64,000 bases of DNA from positions 1,736,001 to 1,800,000 of the forward strand of contig NC_019793.1 in assembly GCF_000317835.1 (NCBI RefSeq), written 5' to 3'. Positions 9,202 to 18,011 of this stretch are shown here, one piece after another. Positions within the stretch are counted from its first letter, which is position 1; each line of letters opens with the position of its first letter. Source of the DNA: Deinococcus peraridilitoris DSM 19664. Its GTDB lineage: Bacteria; Deinococcota; Deinococci; Deinococcales; Deinococcaceae. The notes under the pieces were generated by a model. It did no database searches. It saw only the letters and a program-made list of their open reading frames with translations, and was not told the DNA's origin. Made by a program: the position numbers and the translations under genes.

Positions 9202-10881
9202 TCACGGGAGGGACACCAAGTTTGGTATCAAGCGCACAATCAGGGCCTCGTGCGCTTCTAGTGACAGGGCCGCCAGCTCGACGTCTCCACCGCGCTCCAG
9301 GCTGGACAGCAACACCTCTCCGGTGTGGCCCCCGTCACGGGCCTGCGAAGCGTGCGCGCTCAAATCCAGCACAACCGCCCGGCTGCTGAAGTTCAGCAGC
9401 ACCATCACCCGCCCACCTTCGTGTGCCCGGACAAAGGCAAAGACGTCGTTCCCACCCTCGGGCAGGGGCAGGAAATCTCCCCCGTACAATTCGGGCGTCG
9501 CGCGCCGCAGGGCCGTGAGCCGGCGAAAATAGTGCAGGTCCGAGTGCGGATCGGCGTCCTGCACACTGACGTTCACGCGCTCGTAATCGGGGGCCAGCGG
9601 CAACCAGGGTTCTACCGACGAAAAGCCCGCGAAGGGCGACGCGTCCCACTGCATCGGCGTACGTTCCGGGTCACGGCTGGCATTGGGATTGTCACTTTGC
9701 TGCAAACCGGAGGGGTCACGCTGACGCTCACGCGGCACCTCGACGTTCTGCATGCCGATCTCATCGCCGTAGTACACCGTCGGCGTCCCGCGCAGGGTCA
9801 GCAGCAAGGTCTGCGCCAGGCGGTAGTGCGCCGCACCGTACTTGCTTTTGAAGCGGTGCTGGTCGTGGTTGCCCAGCACCCAGTTCGGCCAGCCGCCGTA
9901 TTCACGTACCGCTTCGTCGTAACGCCGCGCCAGGTCACGCACCGTGCCCGCACTCCACTCCTGCAGGGTGAGCAGCAGAAAATTGAAGGGCAGGTGGCAC
10001 TCCGCGCCCACCTCGCTGCCGTAGTACGTCACCAGCTTCTCCAGCGGCAGGTAGATTTCGCCCACCATCATGCGCTCCTGACCGGGCACGCTGAATTCGT
10101 CCAGCACCGCGCGCATCTCACGAATGTAAGCGTGGGTCTCGGGCAGATCCTGCGTGTAGATGTGCGAAAGCTGCCCGTGCTCGAAGTGGCCTTCTCTCCA
10201 CTCCTCATTAGCGGGCTCATCGAGGAAATCACCGTGCTTGCCCAGCAGCCAGATCACATCCACCCGAAAGCCGTCCACGCCGCGCGCCAGCCAGAAGCGC
10301 ATGGCGCCGAGCAGGGCCGCACGCACTTCGGGATTGGCCCAGTTCAGCTCGGGCTGCTCGGGCAGAAACTGGTGCAGATAGTACTGATTGCTGTGCGGGT
10401 CGAAAGTCCAGGCGCGCCCACCAAAAAACGACAGCCAGTTGTTGGGCGGCCCGCCGCCCGGTGCCGGATCGCGCCAGATGTACCAGTCCCGCTTGGAATT
10501 GTCACGCGAACGACGCGCCTCCTGAAACCACGGGTGCTGATCACTCGAATGGTTGGGCACCAGATCGAGCATGACCTTCAGACCGCGCGCGTGGGCCTGT
10601 GAGAGCAGTTCGTCGAAATCAGCGAGCGTGCCGAACAGCGGATCGACGTCCTCGTAGTCGGCCACGTCATATCCGAAGTCCTTCATGGGGGACGTGAAAA
10701 TCGGCGAGAGCCACACCGCGTCGATGTTCAGCGACGCCAGGTAATCCAGACGGGCGGTTACGCCGGGCAGGTCGCCCACGCCGTCTCCGTCCGTGTCCTG
10801 AAAGCTGCGCGGGTAAATCTGATACACGATTCCACGCTGCCACCACAGCAGGGAGTCGGTCGTCACTTCGTTTCCGGTCAT
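9202..10881 (-). CDS. GH13 alpha-glucosidase / oligo-1,6-glucosidase-like
   Basis: A 559-residue (beta/alpha)8 amylase-family enzyme, most like bacterial alpha-glucosidases that hydrolyse short maltooligosaccharides, isomaltose or sucrose. The four conserved regions are present: DLVPNH (106-111), GFRVDVIW with nucleophile D208, GEIY with acid/base E275, and LGNHD with D340. There is no signal peptide, so it is cytosolic. The start at ATG 10881 lies six bases after TAGACT and is leaderless. No sugar transporter is adjacent. The precise specificity cannot be read from sequence alone. Confidence 0.88.
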   Translation of the reverse strand: MTGNEVTTDSLLWWQRGIVYQIYPRSFQDTDGDGVGDLPGVTARLDYLASLNIDAVWLSPIFTSPMKDFGYDVADYEDVDPLFGTLADFDELLSQAHARGLKVMLDLVPNHSSDQHPWFQEARRSRDNSKRDWYIWRDPAPGGGPPNNWLSFFGGRAWTFDPHSNQYYLHQFLPEQPELNWANPEVRAALLGAMRFWLARGVDGFRVDVIWLLGKHGDFLDEPANEEWREGHFEHGQLSHIYTQDLPETHAYIREMRAVLDEFSVPGQERMMVGEIYLPLEKLVTYYGSEVGAECHLPFNFLLLTLQEWSAGTVRDLARRYDEAVREYGGWPNWVLGNHDQHRFKSKYGAAHYRLAQTLLLTLRGTPTVYYGDEIGMQNVEVPRERQRDPSGLQQSDNPNASRDPERTPMQWDASPFAGFSSVEPWLPLAPDYERVNVSVQDADPHSDLHYFRRLTALRRATPELYGGDFLPLPEGGNDVFAFVRAHEGGRVMVLLNFSSRAVVLDLSAHASQARDGGHTGEVLLSSLERGGDVELAALSLEAHEALIVRLIPNLVSLP

Positions 10882-10887
10882 GCGGGC

Positions 10888-10893
10888 AGTCTA
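10888..10893 (-). promoter_or_regulatory. -10 box (TAGACT) of leaderless alpha-glucosidase gene
   Basis: Six-base spacer to ATG 10881. The same hexamer and spacing recur before corA and lepA in this window. Confidence 0.65.
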
Positions 10894-10975
10894 AACCGCC
10901 CAAAACGCCGGCCGCGGTCTTCTCGAGCCCCCGCCGGTCATGCACCCTTCAGAAAAGCAGGTCCGATCTCGACGG

Positions 10976-12307
10976 CTACAGCCGCACGCCTCGCCAGCGG
11001 CCCGAGCGAAAACGCAGCCCGAACGCCAGTGCCGCCCCGACGATGTACACCAGCGCCGCACCCCACGCTCCCGTCACGCCGTACAGCGGGGTCAGGACGG
11101 TCGCGCCACCCACCATGAACAGCCACGCGCCAACCAATGTGACGACAAGACGAAACCGGGTATCACCGGCTCCACCCAGCGCACCGCCCAGCACGATGCC
11201 GATTCCGTCGAGCAGCTGAAAGGCTGCCATCACCGCCAGCACGGCCGTGCCGACGGCCAGCACCTCTGGATCGGTGTTGAACAGACTGATCAGGGCGCGC
11301 GGCGCGGCCAGGAAGAGCAATCCCAAAATACCCATCAGGAGCGCCGCCAGCAAAGCACCCCGCCAGCCGATGCGGGTCGCGATGTCCGGGCGTTCGGCAC
11401 CCAGCGCGCGCGACAGCAGGCTGCCCGTCGCGGCGGCCAGCGCGTAGGCGGGCAGGAAACCCAGGCTCGACAGCTGGATGGCGATCTGCGAAGCGGCCAG
11501 CTCGGTCGGGCCGAGTCGGGAAATCACACCCTGAAAGACCGTGAAGGCGCTCACCTCACCCAGTTCGGTCAGGCCGGTCGGCAAACTCACCCGACTGATG
11601 CTGCGCAGCTCGTCCCGGGCGGGCAGGGCGTGCAGCAGGGAACCGAAATCAGGGCCGTGCAGGCGGCGCAGCAGCACGAACGCCAGACCGTTCTGCACGC
11701 TCACCGCGATCACGCTGGCCCAGGCCGCACCGAGCGCTCCCCAGTGAAAGACGAACACGAACAGCAGGGCCAGCACCGCGTTCAGGATCATCACCAGCCA
11801 CGACAGCACCATCGGCGTGCGGGTGTTCCCCATCCCCAGCATCACCGAGATGCTGACCGTGCCCAGCAGCAGCAGTGGCGCTTCGAGCATCCGAATCTGC
11901 GCGTACGGCCGCGCGACCGCCGCGACCGCCGCGTCCGGGCGCAACGCCGCGAACAGCGCGTCGATCAGGAACGGGCCTGCCAGCGCCAGCGGCAGGCCCA
12001 CCAGTGACAGGCCCAGAAACACGCTGGCCCAGCGCCGCACGCCCACCCGGTCACCACGCCCCAGCGCGCGCGCCACGAAGGTGGAGGCGCTGTTCAGACT
12101 GCCGCGAAACAGCAGCATCACCGTCAGGACGCAAATGCTCGCGAAACCGACTGCGCCCACCTCGGTCACGCCCAGGCGGCCCATGATCAGCGTGTCGGTG
12201 AAACCCACCGCGGTGTAAGCCAGGTTGGAGAACATCAGGGGCCAGGCCAGCACGAAGAGTTCACGCAGGCCGCCCGTGGGGCTGGAAGAAAGCGGGGCGT
12301 CTTGCAC
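10976..12307 (-). CDS. MATE family efflux transporter
   Basis: About 443 residues with 12 predicted membrane spans in two homologous halves, beginning ELFVLAWPLMFSNLAYTAVG. The segment DTLIMGRLG near the first periplasmic loop is typical of MATE (NorM/DinF-like) antiporters, which use Na+ or H+ to export cationic drugs or metabolites. I prefer GTG 12307, seven bases after TAGCGT, over the GTG three codons upstream. It stands alone between the alpha-glucosidase and the LCP gene; substrate unknown. Confidence 0.85.
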   Translation of the reverse strand: MQDAPLSSSPTGGLRELFVLAWPLMFSNLAYTAVGFTDTLIMGRLGVTEVGAVGFASICVLTVMLLFRGSLNSASTFVARALGRGDRVGVRRWASVFLGLSLVGLPLALAGPFLIDALFAALRPDAAVAAVARPYAQIRMLEAPLLLLGTVSISVMLGMGNTRTPMVLSWLVMILNAVLALLFVFVFHWGALGAAWASVIAVSVQNGLAFVLLRRLHGPDFGSLLHALPARDELRSISRVSLPTGLTELGEVSAFTVFQGVISRLGPTELAASQIAIQLSSLGFLPAYALAAATGSLLSRALGAERPDIATRIGWRGALLAALLMGILGLLFLAAPRALISLFNTDPEVLAVGTAVLAVMAAFQLLDGIGIVLGGALGGAGDTRFRLVVTLVGAWLFMVGGATVLTPLYGVTGAWGAALVYIVGAALAFGLRFRSGRWRGVRL

Positions 12308-12314
12308 GCTCAGC

Positions 12315-12320
12315 ACGCTA
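12315..12320 (-). promoter_or_regulatory. -10 box (TAGCGT) of leaderless MATE gene
   Basis: Seven-base spacer to GTG 12307. The hexamer TAGCGT recurs before three other genes in this window. Confidence 0.55.
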
Positions 12321-12371
12321 GCACGCCCACCTGGCGCCCACGGAGATCACGGAGACCGCGCCGGGCGCGGC

Positions 12372-13580
12372 TTACTGACCTGGCGTGTCGGCGCCCAGCC
12401 GCACGGTGATGTCCGCGCCTGCCTCACCCGTGCTGGCCACGCTGACACTGCCGTAGCCCAGGTCGCTGCGCAGCCGCTCGGCCGCGCGCCGGTCGGCGGC
12501 AAACACCGTGGTGTGGTCCACCCCGCCTCGCCCGTTGCCCACCACGACGTTGCTGTAGCCGAGCCCTTCCAGTTTCTCCTTGAGGCGCCGGGCGCTGCCT
12601 CCCGGCGCACTCTCGTTGATCAGCGCGACCTTCAGGCCACGAGGATCGCCGGGCAGAATTTCACGGGCAAAGGTCGTCTGCGCGAGCGCACGAATTGCGG
12701 CGCGGTCCGGTTCCCAGGTTCCGCCGCTCCCGAAGCCGCCGGGCAGCAGGGTGGTCTCGACGGTGGGTCGGCGCAGCAGGGCGCCCAGCAGCTGCGCCAG
12801 GTCCTGCCGTGACAGGTCGGTGCGCACGTTGCGCTCCAGCGCGCCCACCACACGCGGTGCGTACAGCATCCCGGGAAAACTCAGCAGCCGGGCACCCAGG
12901 GTCTTGATGAAGGCCTGCTGACGCTCCACCCGGCCGATATCGCCCATGCCGTCGTAGCGAAAACGCAGGTACGCCTCGGCCTGCTTCCCGTTCAGGTGAT
13001 GACGTCCCGGCTCGAAGTCCACGAACAGACCGCCCGCCTTGTCGGTGTACTTCATCGGCTTCTCGATGTTCACCGTAACGCCCCCCGCAGCCGATGTCAC
13101 ATCCCGCAGCGCGTCGAGGCTCAGCAGCACGTGACCGTCGATTCGGATGCCCGTGAGGTCTTCCACGGCCGCCCGCAACGCCGGGGGACCGCCGCGCACG
13201 TTGGCGGCGTTGATCTTGCTGTAGCCCCAACCAGGAACGGCTGTCCAGGTGTCGCGCGGAACGTTGAGCAACTTGAGCTTGCGCTCTCCTGCACGGACCT
13301 GCACCAGCATGATGGTGTCGGTCAGGCCGGTGAAGTCTTCGGGGGCCGCCGGATAAGGCCAGACTGCCGAGACCGGATACTTGGGAGTCACTCCGGCCAC
13401 CAGAAAAGTCTGGGTGCCTTCAGGCGCTTTCGGCAGAGCGCCATACCGCGTGAGCGCCGGAACGGCGGGCGCCAGGTAGGCAGCCAGACCGGCCAGTGAC
13501 AGCAGCGAAACCAGCGCTGTGTTGCCGACGCGTCGTTTGCGCCGTGAAGGCGGAGAGGCCGGGAGTTCGGATGAAGACAT
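12372..13580 (-). CDS. LytR-CpsA-Psr (LCP) family glycopolymer transferase
   Basis: A 402-residue membrane-anchored protein with a basic N-terminus, one transmembrane helix (about 20-40) and an extracytoplasmic LCP domain. LCP enzymes transfer undecaprenyl-phosphate-linked polymers to the cell wall. Diagnostic segments are LLNVPRDTWTAVPG (catalytic Arg/Asp), AEAYLRFRYD and GRVERQQAFIKTL. A C-terminal LytR_C-like domain (VALINESAPGGSARRLKEKL) follows. ATG 13580 is chosen; in-frame GTG and TTG lie two and three codons upstream. A terminator of the neighbouring protease gene separates the two. Confidence 0.85.
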   Translation of the reverse strand: MSSSELPASPPSRRKRRVGNTALVSLLSLAGLAAYLAPAVPALTRYGALPKAPEGTQTFLVAGVTPKYPVSAVWPYPAAPEDFTGLTDTIMLVQVRAGERKLKLLNVPRDTWTAVPGWGYSKINAANVRGGPPALRAAVEDLTGIRIDGHVLLSLDALRDVTSAAGGVTVNIEKPMKYTDKAGGLFVDFEPGRHHLNGKQAEAYLRFRYDGMGDIGRVERQQAFIKTLGARLLSFPGMLYAPRVVGALERNVRTDLSRQDLAQLLGALLRRPTVETTLLPGGFGSGGTWEPDRAAIRALAQTTFAREILPGDPRGLKVALINESAPGGSARRLKEKLEGLGYSNVVVGNGRGGVDHTTVFAADRRAAERLRSDLGYGSVSVASTGEAGADITVRLGADTPGQ

Positions 13581-13620
13581 CTTCACCAAAACTCTATATG
13601 ACGCGCCTGCAATTCACATG

Positions 13621-13647
13621 AGCAAGCCGGCGTTGTGCCGGCTTGCT
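13621..13647 (-). terminator. hairpin terminator of the S8 protease gene
   Basis: Perfect 11-bp stem (AGCAAGCCGGC with its complement) and a 5-base loop, just after the stop at 13666. The U tract is poor. Confidence 0.65.
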
Positions 13648-13665
13648 GGCAAGTCGGGAGAGCAC

Positions 13666-15195
13666 TCAGCGCGGCGGGTTTTCGGCCAGCCGCACCGCTG
13701 CACCTGCATCGAGAATGCGCACCCCGTTCACAGAGCGGGCACTGCTGCGCAGAATGGAGCGCACCTGCGCCGCACTCAGTCCGGGCTTGTACGCGCGGAT
13801 CAGGGCGGCCACGCCCGCCACCTGCGGCGCCGCCTCGGAAGTCCCGACCAAGAGGCCATAAGGCGAGCTGCCCGAAGCGGTGAGGGTCAGGATGTCGCTG
13901 CCCGAACCACACGGCGAGGATCCGCCGGGCGCGGCGAGGTCGAGTTCGACACCGCGTGAACGCTGATCGGCGCTGGGGCGGGCCGAGTAACAGGCCAGGC
14001 TGTCCGACGCACCCAGCGCACCCACCGACAGCACACGTGGATCGCTCGCCGGATAATAGATGCCTTCGTTGGGCGTATTTCCGGCCGCGGCCACCATCAC
14101 GATTCCTGCCGCGTCCGCGCGTCCGATGGCACTCTCAAGCGCCGGATCGAACTCGGGGCTCTCCACAAAACCAAGGCTCATACTTACGACACGCGCACCC
14201 TGCAATCGGGCGTAATCGAGTCCCTGTACCAGCGCGCTGGTAGGGGCAAAGGACTCGCCGCCCTTCTCACCGAAGATCTTGACGGGCAGAATCCTGGAGA
14301 GCATCTTGGTGCCCGTTCCGCTCCAGGCCACCCCGGCAATCCCCTGCCCGTTGTTGGTGGCCGCGCCGATCAGACCGGCACTGCCAGTGCCGTGCCCGGC
14401 GTTGGACCCAACTACTTCCGAAGGATCGTCGTCGGTGCCGGTGCAGGTGTTGCCCTCGCCGTCAAGCGCACTGCAAAAATCACGGCCCGGCAGCAGCTGA
14501 CCCGCCAGCTCCGGATGGGCGCGACGTACGCCCGTGTCCAGCACGGCCACCGTGACGGGCGCAAAATCAACTGAGCATTTGGCCGCCAGATAATCCCAGG
14601 CGCTCTGCACGTTGATGCGCTCCAGGTAACCCTGGCGGCGCACCGCACCACCCACCGTCAGGCCGGCGTTGCGCGGCGCCCCAGGATCGTTGGGCTGGGC
14701 CAGCGCGCGGTAGAGGTAATCCGGCTGAACCTGCAGGCCCTGCGCTTCAAGGGAAGCCGCGAACGCCCGGTCCGTCTGCCCGGCCGGAGTGCGCAGCAGG
14801 GTCACATCCTGGGTCAGGCGCTCGGTGGCCACTCCCGCGAGCACGCGCAGACTTTGAGGCGACATTGCGGTCTGCGCCGTCGAGACGACCAGCAGCTGTC
14901 CTGCCACACGCGGCGCGGACCAGTCGGGCGCACTGCCCATGACGCTTGGGATGCTGCTCGTCCCCGATTCATTCGTCAGTGGCTCATTCATCAGGGGCTG
15001 CATGGCGCTGACGCCCGCAGTGGGTACACAGCCACTGGTGGGCGGCGTCGGCACAGGGTTCGTCGGCACCGGGTTCCGCACGCCCGGACTTCCGCAGGCG
15101 GCCAGCAGAGCACCCACTACGGTCAGCGCGACGATCCCCCGTCCGGTCAGCAACGCCTCGCGGGCCGGACCTCGTCTGGCAGAAAAGTGAATCAT
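13666..15195 (-). CDS. subtilisin-like serine protease, lipoprotein
   Basis: A 509-residue peptidase S8. A hydrophobic signal segment ends in the lipobox LLAAC (C34), so the protein is probably lipid-anchored outside the cytoplasmic membrane. A propeptide (about 95-165) precedes the catalytic domain. The triad is D220 (VAVLDTGVRRAHPEL), H268 (AGHGTGSAG) and S453 (GTSEAAPQVAG), with oxyanion N373 (AAAGNT). The usual Met after Ser is Glu. It is a tandem paralogue of the next upstream gene, oriented the same way. Role inferred: extracellular protein turnover or nutrient acquisition. Confidence 0.88.
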   Translation of the reverse strand: MIHFSARRGPAREALLTGRGIVALTVVGALLAACGSPGVRNPVPTNPVPTPPTSGCVPTAGVSAMQPLMNEPLTNESGTSSIPSVMGSAPDWSAPRVAGQLLVVSTAQTAMSPQSLRVLAGVATERLTQDVTLLRTPAGQTDRAFAASLEAQGLQVQPDYLYRALAQPNDPGAPRNAGLTVGGAVRRQGYLERINVQSAWDYLAAKCSVDFAPVTVAVLDTGVRRAHPELAGQLLPGRDFCSALDGEGNTCTGTDDDPSEVVGSNAGHGTGSAGLIGAATNNGQGIAGVAWSGTGTKMLSRILPVKIFGEKGGESFAPTSALVQGLDYARLQGARVVSMSLGFVESPEFDPALESAIGRADAAGIVMVAAAGNTPNEGIYYPASDPRVLSVGALGASDSLACYSARPSADQRSRGVELDLAAPGGSSPCGSGSDILTLTASGSSPYGLLVGTSEAAPQVAGVAALIRAYKPGLSAAQVRSILRSSARSVNGVRILDAGAAVRLAENPPR

Positions 15196-15308
15196 AGACC
15201 ATTGTGAAAAGCTTGCGTCTGACCTGGGATGAGGTCTGACTTTACCCGGCCCAGCAAAAACCCGAGACGGTCTTCACACAACCGTGCCAGGTGCAGGCAA
15301 CAGCGCTC

Positions 15309-17276
15309 TCAGGGCTCGCGCAGGGTCAGCAGGCCCAGGTCGATCTGCGGGAGGAGCGGACCCAGCGAAAACGCAGTCTCGCTGAGACTCCCCGCCTGGC
15401 CGGACACCGTCGCGTCGCGTCGAACGAGCAGCGTGTAACTCCCGTCCCGCAGAAAGCCCTGAAAACGCCCGAGCGCATCGACTTTCAGGGTCACGCTCTG
15501 CGCTTCACTGCCCACGCCACGGCGGGCCTGCACGCTCAGGGGCAACTTCACCGCCGGAGCGCCCAGCGCGGCAGCCGCGTCGATCAACCCGGCCCCCGTA
15601 GCGTCATCGCGGCCCGCGGGGCCCAGGTCGGTCGCCGTTTGCTGCAGGCGCGTCAGAACTTCCGAGGCGCTTCCCGCCACGCCTTTGCTGAGCAGCAGCG
15701 CGGCCAGCGCCGACACCTGCGGCGCGGCCTGCGAAGTGCCGACCATGCCTTCATAGTTCGGGCGGTTGTCGGAGTAATTCCATGAGGTGGAAAACACCGC
15801 GTCGGCAAATGCGTCGTTGCCCAGCACCCCACCGTTCAGGGCGCGCTGGTCGTTGCCGCCCGGCGCGGCGAGGTCGATGCTGGAGTTGGCGTTGCTGTAG
15901 TACGCGCGTTCGGGCAGCGAAACCGACAGGCTGACCGACCCCACCCCCACCACTCCTGCGCAGGCCGCCGGGTAAAACAGTGCCGAGTCACCGTTGTTGC
16001 CGCCGGCAGCCACCACCAGCGCACCGGCCTTGCGGGCGTCCTCTATCGCTTCGCACAGGGGCACAGCCTCACTGGCCTGGATCGCGCCGCCCAGCGACAG
16101 GTTGATCACCTGCGCCTTGTGCGGGGTGACGTATCGCTTGCCGTTCAAGGTGACCGGCAAACCGGCCGCGTAACGAACGCCCTCGGCAATGGTGGCCAGG
16201 TCGCCGTTGCCCGAGGCGTCCAGAATCCGCACTGGCAGAATCCGCACCGGGGCCGTGAAGGCAGCGCCCACCACACCGCTGTCGCTGCACGCCAGGCAGG
16301 GCGGTGTGAATTTTCCCCAGCGCGCAGCAATGATGCCGCTCACGTGGGTGCCGTGGCTGCCGACCGTGCGTCCAGGCGTGGCGGGATCGGTCGGGTCCTC
16401 GTCCAGACCGTACAGATCGCCCGAACCGTTCATCGGACGCGGAACCAGGTCGAGCGCTCCTTCGCCCGGACCCCAGAAGGCCCCTTTCAGATCGGGATGG
16501 TCGAAGCGGACACCCGTGTCGAGCACTGCCACCGTGACGCTGTGCGGGTACGGCGAACCCTGCATGTCACGCCACACCGCGCCGTACCCGATCAAAGGGT
16601 ACGTCCACTGCAGCGGCGCATACTCGTCCTGCGGCACGAACGCCTCGCTTTGCTGCGTGCTCAGCACCACGTTCGGCACGGCGTACTCCACACGCGGATC
16701 GAGCCGCAACCGCTGCAGCGCGCCGCCCACATCCGGGGTGGAAAGGACGGCCAGACGCTTTCCCTCGTTCTGAATGCGGGCACCGAGTGCCTGTGCCTGC
16801 AACAGGCCCGAGGCCGACTTGTACTTGACGATCACCCCACGCGGCTCGGGTGGAGCGGAGGTGCGCGGACTGCCGGTCGCGCGCGTGTCGCCGCTGGCCC
16901 GCACCTCGCCGGCGACACGGCCCGTGACCTGGAACATGTCGGCGGTGACCGACACCACGCTCTCGCCGCTCTGCGATCCCTGTTTCCAACGCAGCTTGAA
17001 CTTACCCGCCAGCAGCGGCGTCTCACTGCGCGCGGGCCTCGCCAGCTGCAGCCGCAGCCGAATGTGCCCCTCACCGGACGGTGGACTGACCTTGAGCCAG
17101 GCGGGCGCGTCCTGCACTTGCCAGCTGCCCTGAAACGGCAGATAAAGCGAGCGCTCCAGGGCCGTGCCCGCCGTCACTGACAGTGCGCCGGGCACCGGAG
17201 CCCTCAGCTGCCCGCACGCGGCCAGCGTGAAGCTCAGCACGGCACAGGACAGACCGACGGACAACAGGCGTTTCAT
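15309..17276 (-). CDS. subtilisin-like serine protease, lipoprotein, with C-terminal extension
   Basis: A 655-residue peptidase S8. The signal peptide ends in LAAC (C21). A ~150-residue Ig-like/propeptide region precedes the protease domain. The triad motifs are VLDTGVRFDHPDL, GSHGTHVSG and GTSQAAPQVSA. Residues about 575-655 form a beta-rich C-terminal domain (VTLKVDALGRFQGFL). ATG 17276 is chosen because the signal sequence begins there; TAGACT ten bases upstream may be its -10 box. It lies upstream of the other S8 gene with a 113-bp gap and may be co-transcribed. Confidence 0.87.
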   Translation of the reverse strand: MKRLLSVGLSCAVLSFTLAACGQLRAPVPGALSVTAGTALERSLYLPFQGSWQVQDAPAWLKVSPPSGEGHIRLRLQLARPARSETPLLAGKFKLRWKQGSQSGESVVSVTADMFQVTGRVAGEVRASGDTRATGSPRTSAPPEPRGVIVKYKSASGLLQAQALGARIQNEGKRLAVLSTPDVGGALQRLRLDPRVEYAVPNVVLSTQQSEAFVPQDEYAPLQWTYPLIGYGAVWRDMQGSPYPHSVTVAVLDTGVRFDHPDLKGAFWGPGEGALDLVPRPMNGSGDLYGLDEDPTDPATPGRTVGSHGTHVSGIIAARWGKFTPPCLACSDSGVVGAAFTAPVRILPVRILDASGNGDLATIAEGVRYAAGLPVTLNGKRYVTPHKAQVINLSLGGAIQASEAVPLCEAIEDARKAGALVVAAGGNNGDSALFYPAACAGVVGVGSVSLSVSLPERAYYSNANSSIDLAAPGGNDQRALNGGVLGNDAFADAVFSTSWNYSDNRPNYEGMVGTSQAAPQVSALAALLLSKGVAGSASEVLTRLQQTATDLGPAGRDDATGAGLIDAAAALGAPAVKLPLSVQARRGVGSEAQSVTLKVDALGRFQGFLRDGSYTLLVRRDATVSGQAGSLSETAFSLGPLLPQIDLGLLTLREP

Positions 17277-17365
17277 GTTGCTTCCCAGTCTATGGGGCAC
17301 AGCTGACGGCACATGAGGAATACCGGACGGCCTGCCCGTTCGGGTATTCGCCTTTGACGTGTCCC

Positions 17366-17371
17366 TACAAT
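17366..17371 (+). promoter_or_regulatory. duplicate -10 box (TACAAT), first copy
   Basis: Five bases before GTG 17377. It could drive a leaderless transcript that starts with a 16-codon mini-ORF and continues into the membrane-protein gene. Confidence 0.5.
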
Positions 17372-17435
17372 AAGTTGTGCGTCTTCGCCGGGCAGGACGG
17401 CCTGCCCGTTCGGGTATTCGCCTTTGACGTGTCCC

Positions 17436-17441
17436 TACAAT
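17436..17441 (+). promoter_or_regulatory. -10 box (TACAAT) of gene at 17447
   Basis: Five-base spacer to GTG 17447, with no Shine-Dalgarno. The TTGACG six bases upstream is too close to be its -35 element. Confidence 0.6.
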
Positions 17442-17446
17442 AAGTT

Positions 17447-17953
17447 GTGCCCAGCGGACAATCCCACACTTTTATCAACCTGGCGGCTTACGCCGTGCTC
17501 GGGTCGGTCGCCCTGTATGTCCACCGGCAAGGAATTTTTTTCATCGGTCAGGAAGATGCGCTGTTCTTCACGCTCGGCTTTCTGGTCGGCACGGTCTTCT
17601 TGTCACCCGACCTCGACCTGGCCGAAGGGCACGTGAACTCCAAGCGGGCCTGGGGTTTCCTGGGTGCGCTCTGGGTGCCTTACGGCCTGCTGTTCTCACA
17701 CCGTGGCTGGTCTCACTCCTGGCTGATCGGGCCGCTGACCCGGCTGATCTATCTGGCCGTAATGGTGGCCGTCGTGACCGGACTGCTGCACTTCCTGCTG
17801 CCCAGCGTCGACTGGCCGGTGACCTCCCTCGCTTTCTCCTGGTCGCTGGCATTGCCCCTGCTGGTGGGCTACTACCTCAGCCAGTGGCTGCACCTCATCG
17901 CGGACGGTGTGCGCCCCGACCACAAGATGCGCTGGAAGAAAAAGCGGCGCTGA
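17447..17953 (+). CDS. membrane protein, DUF2227/YdjM-like putative metal-binding
   Basis: 168 residues with about four hydrophobic spans. It begins MPSGQSHTFINL and contains SPDLDLAEGHV and FSHRGWSHSW. These His/Asp patterns are typical of the DUF2227 and membrane-bound metal-dependent hydrolase (YdjM-like) group. The function is not known. It is leaderless (GTG five bases after TACAAT) and preceded by a duplicated copy of its own promoter. It converges on the envelope operon and shares a strong hairpin with it. Confidence 0.7.
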   Translation: MPSGQSHTFINLAAYAVLGSVALYVHRQGIFFIGQEDALFFTLGFLVGTVFLSPDLDLAEGHVNSKRAWGFLGALWVPYGLLFSHRGWSHSWLIGPLTRLIYLAVMVAVVTGLLHFLLPSVDWPVTSLAFSWSLALPLLVGYYLSQWLHLIADGVRPDHKMRWKKKRR

Positions 17954-17960
17954 GCTGCAG

Positions 17961-18011
17961 GTGAGCGCCCAGGCCAAGCCCAGATCACCCGGGCTTGGCC
18001 TGGGCGCTCAC
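17961..18011. terminator. long bidirectional hairpin overlapping a coding end
   Basis: A perfect 21-bp stem (17961-17981 with 17991-18011) and a 9-base loop sit between convergent genes. The last codons and the stop of the methyltransferase gene lie inside the hairpin. There is no U tract on either side. Confidence 0.75.

Larger units (their letters stand above)
17325..17450 (+). repeat. 56-bp tandem duplication carrying a leaderless promoter and GTG
   Basis: Bases 17325-17380 are repeated exactly at 17395-17450 (period 70). Each copy contains a TACAAT box followed five bases later by GTG. In the second copy the GTG starts the real gene at 17447. In the first copy it opens a 16-codon frame that ends at a TGA inside the second copy. 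Confidence 0.9.

Noticed and set aside
17353..17371. TTGACG and TACAAT as a -35/-10 pair in the duplicated promoter
   Set aside because: They are only six bases apart, far from the needed ~17.
17325..17450. CRISPR-like repeat
   Set aside because: Only two copies, too long a unit, with promoter and start codon inside and no cas genes.
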